Shown here: piece by piece, positions 17,836-24,933 of the stretch | Position numbering within the stretch: position 1 is the stretch's first letter | Layout: every line of letters begins with the position of its first letter | Assembly (NCBI RefSeq): GCF_039822265.1 | Contig: NZ_JBAJEX010000006.1 | Span: 62,001-126,000, forward strand | Length of the DNA: 64,000 nt | Reading direction: 5' to 3' | Source: Thiobacter sp. AK1 | GTDB taxonomy: Bacteria; Pseudomonadota; Gammaproteobacteria; Burkholderiales; Thiobacteraceae | Made by a program: the position numbers and the translations under genes | Notes under the pieces: model-generated | What the model was told of the DNA's origin: nothing | Databases searched by the model: none | What the model saw: the letters and a program-made list of their open reading frames with translations, nothing else

Positions 17836-17863
17836 AGTGTAGCCGAATCAACGATATGCTCAA
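17836..17863 (-). promoter_or_regulatory. Promoter of trmL
   Basis: Minus strand: -35 TTGAGC (17863-17858), 16-bp spacer, -10 TACACT (17841-17836). It is well placed 29 bp before the trmL start. Confidence 0.6.
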
Positions 17864-17902
17864 TAAATATGAGGTATGACATGAACTGCCGTCGGGGGCG
17901 CC

Positions 17903-19609
17903 GTGGCCAGACCTGAGAAAGTCCGCCTGGGGGAGATCCTGGTCAACCAGAAGCTCATCTCCCAAGAGCAGTTGGCCCTGGCGTTGGAAGAGCAGAAGCG
18001 TACCGGGCGTAAGCTGGGGCGAATTTTCGTCGAGCAAGGCTTCGTCACCGAGGAGCAGATTTCCGAGGCACTCGCCCGTCAGCTCAACATTCCCTACATC
18101 AATCTCAAGTTTTACCAACTGCGGCCCGAGGTGGTGCGGCTGCTGCCGGAGACCCAGGCGCGGCGCTTCCGCGCCATCGTCATGGAAGTGAAGGACAACA
18201 CCGCCCTGGTGGGCATGGCCGATCCCACAGACCTGTTCGCCTATGACGAGATCGCGCGCATCCTCAAGCGGGATCTGAGCCTGGCCGTGGTCAACGAAGG
18301 CCAGCTCATGGAGGCCATCGATCGCCTCTACCGGCGCACCGATGAAATCACCGACTTGGCCCATGAACTGGAGGTGGCGCTGGGTGATACCGCCGTGGAC
18401 TTCGGCCTGTTGGGCGCCACGCCCAGTCTGGAGGACGCGCCCATCGTGCGCCTGCTGCAGACGGTGTTCGAAGACGCCACCCAGGTGCGCGCCTCAGACA
18501 TCCACATCGAGCCCCAGGAGAAGACGCTGCGTATCCGTTTCCGCATCGACGGCGTGTTGCATTTGCAAACCGAGGTGGACCCGAAGATTGCCACCGCGCT
18601 GGCGTTGCGCCTCAAGCTCATGTCGGGTTTGGACATCGCGGAAAAACGGCTGCCCCAGGACGGCCGTTTCCACGTGCGGGTGAAGAACCGCACGGTGGAC
18701 GTGCGTATCTCCACGCTCCCCACCCAGTATGGGGAGTCCGTGGTGATGCGCCTACTCAACCAGGACGAAGGCGCGCCCCCTCTTGAGCAACTGGGCTTTC
18801 CGGCGACGATGCTGGGACGCTTCCGGGAAATCTTCCACCGCGCTCAGGGCATGGTGCTGGTGACGGGTCCCACCGGTTCCGGCAAGACGACCACGCTCTA
18901 TTCGGTGCTCGCCGAACTAAACGCCGTGGAGCGCAAGATCATCACCGTGGAAGACCCGGTGGAGTATCGGCTGCCCGGCATCAACCAGGTGCAGGTCAAC
19001 GAGAAGATCGATCTTACCTTCTCCCGCGTGCTGCGCACCGTCCTGCGCCAGGATCCGGACATCGTGCTGGTGGGCGAGATGCGCGATCAGGAAACGGCGC
19101 AGATGGGCATGCGTGCGGCCATGACCGGGCACATGGTGCTTTCCACCCTGCATACCAATGATGCTGTCTCGACCCCCATCCGCCTGCTGGATATGGGCGT
19201 GCCCCCATACATGGTGGCCATGTCCGTGCACGCCGTGCTTGCCCAGCGGCTGCTGCGGCTGGTGTGCGACAGCTGTATGGCCGCCTACATGCCGCTACCC
19301 CACGAGCTTGCCTGGCTGGAACTGGAGTTGGGCCCCGAGGCGGCGCAGCGACCTTGGGTGCAGGGGCGTGGCTGCAGCCATTGCAACGGCACCGGCTACC
19401 GCGGCCGCGTGGGCGTGTACGAAATGCTGGAAATGACGGCCCCCTTGGTGGAGGCGCTGAACCGTCAGGATACCCAAGCGTTCGTGCGCCTTGCGCGGCA
19501 ACAGCTGGCGGGTCGTACCTTGCGTCGGGCCGCGGTGGATTTGGCTGTCGCGGGCCGCACCAGCGTCGCCGAGGCCATGCGCGTGACCAGCGCGCTCGAA
19601 GACAATTGA
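17903..19609 (+). CDS. mshE: MSHA pilus extension ATPase MshE with c-di-GMP-binding type N-domain
   Basis: 568 aa from the GTG at 17903. The N-terminus has two tandem MshEN motifs (RLGEILVNQKLISQEQLALAL and KLGRIFVEQGFVTEEQISEAL), the c-di-GMP-binding module of this ATPase class. The GspE/PilB core follows: Walker A GPTGSGKTT at 322-330, the Asp box ITVEDPVEY, Walker B DPDIVLVGEMRD and the His box STLHTNDA. A zinc-binding tetracysteine is in CDSC ... CSHCNGTGYRGR. It powers pilus polymerisation from the cytoplasm. It is the first gene of the pilus locus, upstream of mshG. A retraction ATPase of the PilT type is not seen. Confidence 0.92.
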   Translation: MARPEKVRLGEILVNQKLISQEQLALALEEQKRTGRKLGRIFVEQGFVTEEQISEALARQLNIPYINLKFYQLRPEVVRLLPETQARRFRAIVMEVKDNTALVGMADPTDLFAYDEIARILKRDLSLAVVNEGQLMEAIDRLYRRTDEITDLAHELEVALGDTAVDFGLLGATPSLEDAPIVRLLQTVFEDATQVRASDIHIEPQEKTLRIRFRIDGVLHLQTEVDPKIATALALRLKLMSGLDIAEKRLPQDGRFHVRVKNRTVDVRISTLPTQYGESVVMRLLNQDEGAPPLEQLGFPATMLGRFREIFHRAQGMVLVTGPTGSGKTTTLYSVLAELNAVERKIITVEDPVEYRLPGINQVQVNEKIDLTFSRVLRTVLRQDPDIVLVGEMRDQETAQMGMRAAMTGHMVLSTLHTNDAVSTPIRLLDMGVPPYMVAMSVHAVLAQRLLRLVCDSCMAAYMPLPHELAWLELELGPEAAQRPWVQGRGCSHCNGTGYRGRVGVYEMLEMTAPLVEALNRQDTQAFVRLARQQLAGRTLRRAAVDLAVAGRTSVAEAMRVTSALEDN

Positions 19610-19783
19610 GGGGGATAATCGGGCTCGATTGATTTCCCACGGCGCCGGCCTTGCGCCGCCAACGGCGAGACAGCCGTGGGGGGGCACCGGGGTTGTTTGG
19701 GTCCTGGGTCGTCTGCGAGGCCTAGAATAATCCATGGCATGAGCCTCTGGCCCCCAAAGCCCTAGGAAGCGAGCTATGGGACT

Positions 19784-19812
19784 GGGCTGTGGGAGGGCCT
19801 TTAGCCGCAATG
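19784..19812. repeat. REP-like element between mshE and mshG
   Basis: GGGCTGTGGGAGGGCCTTTAGCC and following bases match the REP family of this window. The 234-bp gap (19610-19843) otherwise shows no gene. Confidence 0.65.
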
Positions 19813-19843
19813 ACTGGCGACTGAGACGGAAGACGAACGGTTT

Positions 19844-21076
19844 ATGGCGCTTTTTGCCTACAAAGGTCGAAACCCCCGCGGGGAGCTGGTGGAAGGCACG
19901 CTGGACGCCGCCAGCGCCGCCGCCGTGGCCGACCAACTCATCACCATCAGCGTCACGCCCATCGAGATTCGACCGGCGCCGCCGACCGCGGCGAAGCCCA
20001 GGCCAGAATGGCTCAAGCGGCTTTCGGAACCGCGAATCGGGCCGCTGGATGTGCTGCTGTTTTCCCGCCAGATGCACACCCTGCTCAAAGCGGGGGTGCC
20101 CATCCTGCGCGCGCTCGCGGGGCTTCAGGAATCCACCTCCAACCGCAGCTTCGCCCAGGTGCTGCGTAACTTGCGCCAGAGCTTGGATTCGGGCCGAGAG
20201 CTTTCCGTGGCCATGCGGCGCGAAGGCATCTTCTCGCCGTTTTACGTGGCCATGGTGCGCGTGGGGGAGATGACGGGGCGGCTGGACGAAATCTTCCTGC
20301 GGCTGTTCCACCATCTCGATTTCGAGCGCCGCACGCGGGAGCAGATCAAGGCTGCGCTGCGCTACCCTGCCTTCGTGCTGATCGCTATGGGCCTGGCCAT
20401 CGTCATCATCAATCTGTTGGTCATCCCCGCTTTCGCCAAGGTGTATGCCGGATTTGGCGCTCAACTGCCCTATGTCACGCGGCTTTTGATCGGCTTCTCC
20501 AATTTCATGGTGGCCACCTGGCCGTTGCAGCTTGCGCTATTGCTATTCGCCACCACGGGGGTGCGGCTTTGGATTCAGACGCCGCGGGGCCGCTACCAGT
20601 GGGATCGGATGAAGCTTGGGTTGCCAGTGGTGGGATCCATCGTGCGCAAGGCCACCTTGGCCCGATTTGCCCGCTCCCTTGCACTCGCAGTGAGAAGCGG
20701 CGTACCCATCGTGCAGGGCTTGTCCGTGGTGGCCAAGGTGGTGGACAACGATTACATCGCTGCGCGCATCGAGCAGATGCGCGACGGTGTGGAACGCGGC
20801 GAGACGATTCTGCGCACTGCGGTGGCGAGCGGCGTGTTTACGCCCGTGGTGCTGCAGATGATCGCCGTGGGCGAAGAAACCGGCGCGGTGGACGAGCTCA
20901 TGCAGGAAATCGCCGACATGTACGACCGCGAGGTGGAATACGAAGTGAAAAACCTCTCTGCCCAGATCGAGCCGATCCTGATCGTGGGGATGGGCGTTCT
21001 CGTGCTCATCCTCGCCTTGGGGGTGTTCCTCCCCATCTGGGACCTGGGGCGAGCAGCGCTGGGCAAGTCGATGTGA
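19844..21076 (+). CDS. mshG: MSHA pilus inner-membrane platform protein MshG (GspF/PilC family)
   Basis: 410 aa. It begins MALFAYKGRNPRGELVEGTLDA, the usual start of PilC/GspF proteins, and contains two T2SSF domains (about 70-190 and 275-395) with long hydrophobic helices near 170-195, 220-240 and 375-400. LLFSRQMHTLLKAGVPILRALAGLQ and ARFARSLALAVRSGVPIVQGL are the paired F-domain motifs. It couples the cytoplasmic ATPase MshE to pilin assembly. The msh context assigns it to MSHA rather than type II secretion. Confidence 0.9.
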   Translation: MALFAYKGRNPRGELVEGTLDAASAAAVADQLITISVTPIEIRPAPPTAAKPRPEWLKRLSEPRIGPLDVLLFSRQMHTLLKAGVPILRALAGLQESTSNRSFAQVLRNLRQSLDSGRELSVAMRREGIFSPFYVAMVRVGEMTGRLDEIFLRLFHHLDFERRTREQIKAALRYPAFVLIAMGLAIVIINLLVIPAFAKVYAGFGAQLPYVTRLLIGFSNFMVATWPLQLALLLFATTGVRLWIQTPRGRYQWDRMKLGLPVVGSIVRKATLARFARSLALAVRSGVPIVQGLSVVAKVVDNDYIAARIEQMRDGVERGETILRTAVASGVFTPVVLQMIAVGEETGAVDELMQEIADMYDREVEYEVKNLSAQIEPILIVGMGVLVLILALGVFLPIWDLGRAALGKSM

Positions 21077-21159
21077 CCCCGGCCGCTTGCCGCCAAAGCG
21101 CCTGCCTCAAAACGGCAAGCAACTTGTTCGAACGGCTCGAGCCGGGATTGCCGGGGAAG

Positions 21160-21675
21160 ATGTCAATGACGGGTGGTCGGGGATTTACCCTGCTGGAGCT
21201 GGTAATGGTCGTGTGCATCGTCGCCCTGTTGGGGCTTGCGGCCATCGACCGGCTCCTCTACCTACGGGAGCAGGCAGAAAAGGCGATGGTGGAACAAAAC
21301 CTGCAGATGCTGAAAGCAGCGGTGCGGCTGCAGGTGGCCGGACTTTTTGCCGCCAATCGGACGGCAGAAATTGCCGCTCTAGATGGCGCCAATCCCGCCC
21401 GCTGGCTGGAAGAGCCCCTGCCGGGTTATCGGGGCGAGTTTGAGTCCGAAACGCAGCCCAACTGTCGAGCCTGTTGGTATTTCGACAGGGGGCGGCGGGA
21501 GGTCGTCTATGTCCTGGACCGGGGCGAGCATTTTCAGCCGGACGCCGCGGGCGAGAAGCGCATTCGGGCGCGCGTCGAGGTAGAACGACCTCAAGAAATG
21601 CCAGGCGAAGCCGTAGTAACGTCCGTGCCCTCTGCCCGCCTGAGGGTCGCCCCTTACCGCTGGTTCGGCGGCTGA
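21160..21675 (+). CDS. Type IV prepilin-like protein (MshB-like position)
   Basis: 171 aa from the ATG at 21160. A very short leader, MSMTGGRG, is followed by FTLLELVMVVCIVALLGLAAIDRLLYLREQAEK, the cleavage and N-methylation motif of type IV prepilins with Glu at +5. The C-terminal half contains a Cys pair (NCRACWYFDRG). It sits between mshG and the two major-pilin-like genes, where mshB is found in Vibrio, but its sequence is too divergent to name firmly. It is cleaved by a prepilin peptidase not encoded here. Confidence 0.82.
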   Translation: MSMTGGRGFTLLELVMVVCIVALLGLAAIDRLLYLREQAEKAMVEQNLQMLKAAVRLQVAGLFAANRTAEIAALDGANPARWLEEPLPGYRGEFESETQPNCRACWYFDRGRREVVYVLDRGEHFQPDAAGEKRIRARVEVERPQEMPGEAVVTSVPSARLRVAPYRWFGG

Positions 21676-21778
21676 TCTTCGGCGAGCAGCGGCCCACCCC
21701 AGCGCGCGACCGCGGCTATCGTGGCATCAAATTTGCTTTGAAGCTGTTACGTCAATCACCAACGAAGGAGAACGCATC

Positions 21779-22216
21779 ATGCACAAGGCGCAAACCGGTT
21801 TCACCCTCATCGAATTGGTGGTGGTGATCGTCATTCTGGGGATTTTGGCGGCGACTGCCCTGCCCAAGTTCGTCGACTTTTCGGGCGAAGCCGAGCAGGC
21901 CGCGGTCAAGGGCGTGGCCGGGGCGATCTCTTCGGCTGGCGCCATCAACTACGGCAAGGTCAAGGCGGGCGGCACCGGTGTCAACATCACCGATGGCACT
22001 GATGCTTGCGCGGGTACCGCCAACAGTGTCCTCGCGGGCCAGGGGACCTTGCTCTCCGGCAGTGTCACCCTCGTCACGGCGTCGCCCACGACAACCGACC
22101 AGTACAAAATCGCTGCCGGCACGGACGCGGTCTGTGCCGCCGGTAAAACCATCGACTGCCAGATCACCAGCAAGGGCGGCAAGACCGCAACCGCCTACGT
22201 GCCCTGCACCAACTAA
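21779..22216 (+). CDS. mshA: MSHA major pilin candidate 1 (type IV prepilin)
   Basis: 145 aa behind a good ribosome site (GAAGGAGAA, about 21764-21772). The leader MHKAQTG is followed by FTLIELVVVIVILGILAATA, a class III signal with Glu+5. The mature domain holds four Cys (DACAGT, DAVCAAGKTIDCQ, VPCTN), probably two disulfides, in a small Thr/Ala/Gly-rich globule. The clean RBS, small size and position before a terminator suggest the abundant subunit. The next gene is a paralogue; either could be the main fibre protein. Confidence 0.82.
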   Translation: MHKAQTGFTLIELVVVIVILGILAATALPKFVDFSGEAEQAAVKGVAGAISSAGAINYGKVKAGGTGVNITDGTDACAGTANSVLAGQGTLLSGSVTLVTASPTTTDQYKIAAGTDAVCAAGKTIDCQITSKGGKTATAYVPCTN

Positions 22217-22234
22217 AGCTTGAGGAGGCCCATC

Positions 22235-22741
22235 ATGCGCCCCATGCAGCGCGGTTTCACCCTCATCGAACTCATCGTGGTCATCGCCATCCTGGGCATC
22301 CTGGCCGCCACCGCCCTGCCGCGCTACATCAACGCCCAGCAGCAGGCGCGCGTGGCCAAGGCACAGGGCATCTACGGGGCGATCCGCTCCGCGGCGGCGC
22401 TCGCCCACGCCCAGGCGCTGGTGACCAACACTTCGACCAGCGGGACGGCGACGGTGACCATGGAAGGCCAGGTGATCGACTTGATCAACGGCTATCCCGT
22501 GGCCACGACCGGCGACAACAACCCGATCCCGGCAGCGGGGAACCGCGGCATCCTGGTGGCGGCGCAGTTGGATGATGGGGCGGATCAGCTCACCTATACG
22601 GGTGGCGGTGCGGCAGGGGGCTCCACCCTCAATGTCCAGGTCAATGGCGCCGCCACGCCCGCGAACTGCCGGGTCAGCTACATCTCCCCCAACGTTGCCG
22701 GCGGTTCGCCGACGATCACGGTGGTCACCACCGGCTGCTGA
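22235..22741 (+). CDS. MSHA major pilin candidate 2 (type IV prepilin paralogue)
   Basis: 168 aa from the ATG at 22235, preceded by GAGGAGG (22222-22228). The leader MRPMQRG is followed by FTLIELIVVIAILGILAATALPRYINAQQQARVAKAQGIYGAIRSAAALAHA, the MshA-like N-terminus. The globular part is Gly/Thr/Ala-rich with a terminal Cys pair (ANCRVSY ... TTGC). It is 18 bp after candidate 1, so cotranscribed, and a rho-independent terminator follows. Tandem pilins may allow mixed or alternative fibres. Confidence 0.83.
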   Translation: MRPMQRGFTLIELIVVIAILGILAATALPRYINAQQQARVAKAQGIYGAIRSAAALAHAQALVTNTSTSGTATVTMEGQVIDLINGYPVATTGDNNPIPAAGNRGILVAAQLDDGADQLTYTGGGAAGGSTLNVQVNGAATPANCRVSYISPNVAGGSPTITVVTTGC

Positions 22742-22761
22742 TCGCCTTATCCACGCTGGAG

Positions 22762-22791
22762 CGGGGCGGGCGCAAGCCTCGCCCCGTTTTT
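22762..22791 (+). terminator. Rho-independent terminator after the tandem pilins
   Basis: Stem CGGGGCG (22762-22768) and CGCCCCG (22780-22786), 11-nt loop, then TTTTT. It lies between the pilin pair and mshC and would reduce read-through into minor pilin genes. Confidence 0.75.
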
Positions 22792-22808
22792 GCTCGAGGG
22801 CCCTGGCC

Positions 22809-23234
22809 ATGCGTGGCTTCACCCTGGTGGAACTCGTGGTCGTCATTGTCATCCTCGGCATCCTGGCCGTGGTGGTGGCGCCCCGTTTTTTCGACCGCGC
22901 TACGTTCGATGCCCGCGGCTTTTCCGACGAGCTTGCCCAGACCGTGCGCTTCGCCCAGAAACTGGCCGTGGCCCAGCATGGAACGATTCATGTGCTGACC
23001 GGCGGCGGGCAGGTGCGAGTGTGTTGGGATGTGGCCTGTAGCCAACCCGCGCCCAGCCCCGCGGGCGGGGCGCTCACGCGCGTGATTCCCACCGGCGTGA
23101 GTGTGAGTGGCCCGGCGGCGCTCAGTTTCGATGCCCTTGGACGTCCGTCCAGCGGGGCGAGCTACAACGTGAGCGGCGGGGGCGTCAACCGGACGCTGAC
23201 GGTGGAGGCCGAGACGGGCTATGCGCACTTTTGA
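22809..23234 (+). CDS. mshC: MSHA minor pilin MshC (type IV prepilin)
   Basis: 141 aa from the ATG at 22809, with almost no leader: MRG is followed by FTLVELVVVIVILGILAVVVAPRFFDRATFDARGFSDELAQTVRFAQKLAVAQ, like GspH/FimT-type minor pilins. A Cys pair, RVCWDVACSQ, is present in the mature domain. The position after the pilins and before mshD, O and P matches MshC. It overlaps mshD by 14 bp. Confidence 0.8.
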   Translation: MRGFTLVELVVVIVILGILAVVVAPRFFDRATFDARGFSDELAQTVRFAQKLAVAQHGTIHVLTGGGQVRVCWDVACSQPAPSPAGGALTRVIPTGVSVSGPAALSFDALGRPSSGASYNVSGGGVNRTLTVEAETGYAHF

Positions 23235-23688
23235 ACGGGGACTCTCTTTGGTGGAGCTCATCGTGTTCATGGTCATCGTGGGCGTGGCGGTGGCGGGGGT
23301 GCTTTCGGTGATGAATCTCACCACGGCGAAGAGCGCCGACCCCATGGTGCGCAAGCAGGCCATCGCCATCGCCGAGGGTATGCTGGAGGAAATCCTCCTC
23401 AAGGACTTTTCCAATCCGCCGGGCGGCTTTACCGGTGCAGCCACGCCTGCCAACCGGGCGTTGTTCGACGATGTCTCGGACTACGCTGGCTACACCACGA
23501 CCGGCATCTACGACCTCACCGGCACGCCGATTCCTGCGCTGTCTGGCTATGGCGTCTCGGTCACGGTGGCCAACCAGGCTGTGGGCGGCGTGCCGGCGGC
23601 GGCAGCCAAGCGGGTGACGGTCACGGTTACCGCACCCGGCGGCGAAACCATTACCCTCTCCGGCTTCCGCATGGATACCGGGTCTTGA
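23221..23688 (+). CDS. mshD: MSHA minor pilin MshD (type IV prepilin)
   Basis: 155 aa. Leader MRTFERG, then LSLVELIVFMVIVGVAVAGVLSVMNLTTAKSADPMVRKQAIAIAEGMLEEILLKDF. The Leu at +1 in place of Phe and the SAD-PM...EGMLEEI segment are typical of MshD/PilV-like minor pilins. It starts inside the end of mshC and precedes mshO by 4 bp, so the minor pilins form a tightly coupled set that probably primes assembly. Confidence 0.82.
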   Translation: MRTFERGLSLVELIVFMVIVGVAVAGVLSVMNLTTAKSADPMVRKQAIAIAEGMLEEILLKDFSNPPGGFTGAATPANRALFDDVSDYAGYTTTGIYDLTGTPIPALSGYGVSVTVANQAVGGVPAAAAKRVTVTVTAPGGETITLSGFRMDTGS

Positions 23689-23692
23689 AGCC

Positions 23693-24502
23693 ATGAACCG
23701 CGCGCGCGGCTTTACGCTCATAGAGATGATCGTGGTGATCGTCATCACCGGCATCATTGCCGCCATGGTGGCGGTCTTCCTGCGCAAGCCGGTGGAAGGC
23801 TATTTCGACACGGCGCGCCGGGCGCAACTATCGGACATCGCCGACACCGCCCTGCGCCGCATGGCGCGCGATGTGCGGCTTGCGCTCCCCAACACCCTGC
23901 GCGTGACGGATGGGGACCGCACGGTGGAATTTCTGCTCACCCGCACCGGCGCCCGCTACCGTGCCCAACCGCGAAGCGATGGTACGGGTGACCCACTGGA
24001 CATCAGCACGCTCGACACCGGCTTCGACATCCTCGGCCCGCCGATTACCTTCCAGAATGGAGACCGCATCGCGGTGTACAACCTGGGACCCAACATCCCC
24101 GGCGCAAACGCCTACGTCGGCGACACGTTGAGCGCCTATACCGGCCCGCCGGGCGCGCAAAGTCACGTCAGCATTGCCGCCAAGCAGTTTCCCCTGGCCT
24201 CTCCCGCCAGCCGCTTCCAGGTGGTGGAAGGACCGGTGAGCTACGCCTGTGATCTCACCAGCGGCACGCTTTGGCGCTATTGGGGCTATGCCATCCAGGC
24301 CACACAGCCCAATGCCGCCAGCCTGCCCAGCCTTGCTGGCGTTCAGGCCGCCCGCCTCGCCACTTTGGTGACGGGGTGCAGCTTCCGCTATCTCGAGGGC
24401 GTGACCGAACGCTCCGGCGTGCTGGAACTGTCGCTCACTTTGAGCGATGGCGGGGAAAACGTCACGCTCTATCACACCGTGCACGTGGACAACGAACCAT
24501 GA
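23693..24502 (+). CDS. mshO: MSHA minor pilin/biogenesis protein MshO
   Basis: 269 aa. MNRARG leader, then FTLIEMIVVIVITGIIAAMVAVFLRKPVEGYFDTARRAQLSDIADTALRRMARDVRLALPNTLRV, the recognisable MshO/PilW-type start. The large globular domain includes CDLTSGTLWRYWGYAI and VTGCSFRYLEG, with Cys in both. It overlaps mshP by ATGA. It is larger than the other minor pilins, as usual for MshO. Confidence 0.87.
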   Translation: MNRARGFTLIEMIVVIVITGIIAAMVAVFLRKPVEGYFDTARRAQLSDIADTALRRMARDVRLALPNTLRVTDGDRTVEFLLTRTGARYRAQPRSDGTGDPLDISTLDTGFDILGPPITFQNGDRIAVYNLGPNIPGANAYVGDTLSAYTGPPGAQSHVSIAAKQFPLASPASRFQVVEGPVSYACDLTSGTLWRYWGYAIQATQPNAASLPSLAGVQAARLATLVTGCSFRYLEGVTERSGVLELSLTLSDGGENVTLYHTVHVDNEP

Positions 24503-24933
24503 GACAGCAGGGCTTCTCCACGGTGGCGGCGATTTTTCTGGTGGTGGTGCTCGCCGCCCTGGGCGCTTTCATGGTCAGCTTGTCCACCACCCAGCATGCG
24601 GCGGTGACGCTGGATTTGCAAGGCGTGCGGGCGCTTGCCGCGGCGCGGTCCGGCGTGGAGTGGGCCGCGTATCAGGCTGCAAAGAACACGGCTGGTTACG
24701 GTTGCACGAGTGGCAGTCATACCGACACCCTCAACTTCACCGGCGACCTGGCCGATTTCACGACCACGATCACCTGCACTTCCACCGCCTACGACGAGGC
24801 GGGCAACACGGTGCGGGTGTACGACATTCTGAGCACCGCCACCGCGGGCACGCCGGGCACGCTCTACTTCGTCAAGCGGGAAGTGTCGGCGCAGGTAGCG
24901 GTGTGCACGGCGGCGGGGGGTGGGGCATGTTGA
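24499..24933 (+). CDS. mshP: MSHA biogenesis protein MshP (PilX-like)
   Basis: 144 aa from the ATG at 24499. The N-terminus MRQQGFSTVAAIFLVVVLAALGAFMVSLSTTQHAAVTLDLQGVRALAAARSGVEWAAYQA is the pattern of MshP/PilX proteins, with a membrane helix, no Glu+5 and an AARSGVEWA segment. Cys are in YGCTSG, TITCTST, AVCTA and the terminal GGGAC. It overlaps mshO (ATGA) and mshQ (7 bp). Confidence 0.85.
   Translation: MRQQGFSTVAAIFLVVVLAALGAFMVSLSTTQHAAVTLDLQGVRALAAARSGVEWAAYQAAKNTAGYGCTSGSHTDTLNFTGDLADFTTTITCTSTAYDEAGNTVRVYDILSTATAGTPGTLYFVKREVSAQVAVCTAAGGGAC

Noticed and set aside
21752-22861. 369-codon open frame on the minus strand
   Set aside because: Antisense to the tandem pilin genes, whose N-terminal motifs are unambiguous.
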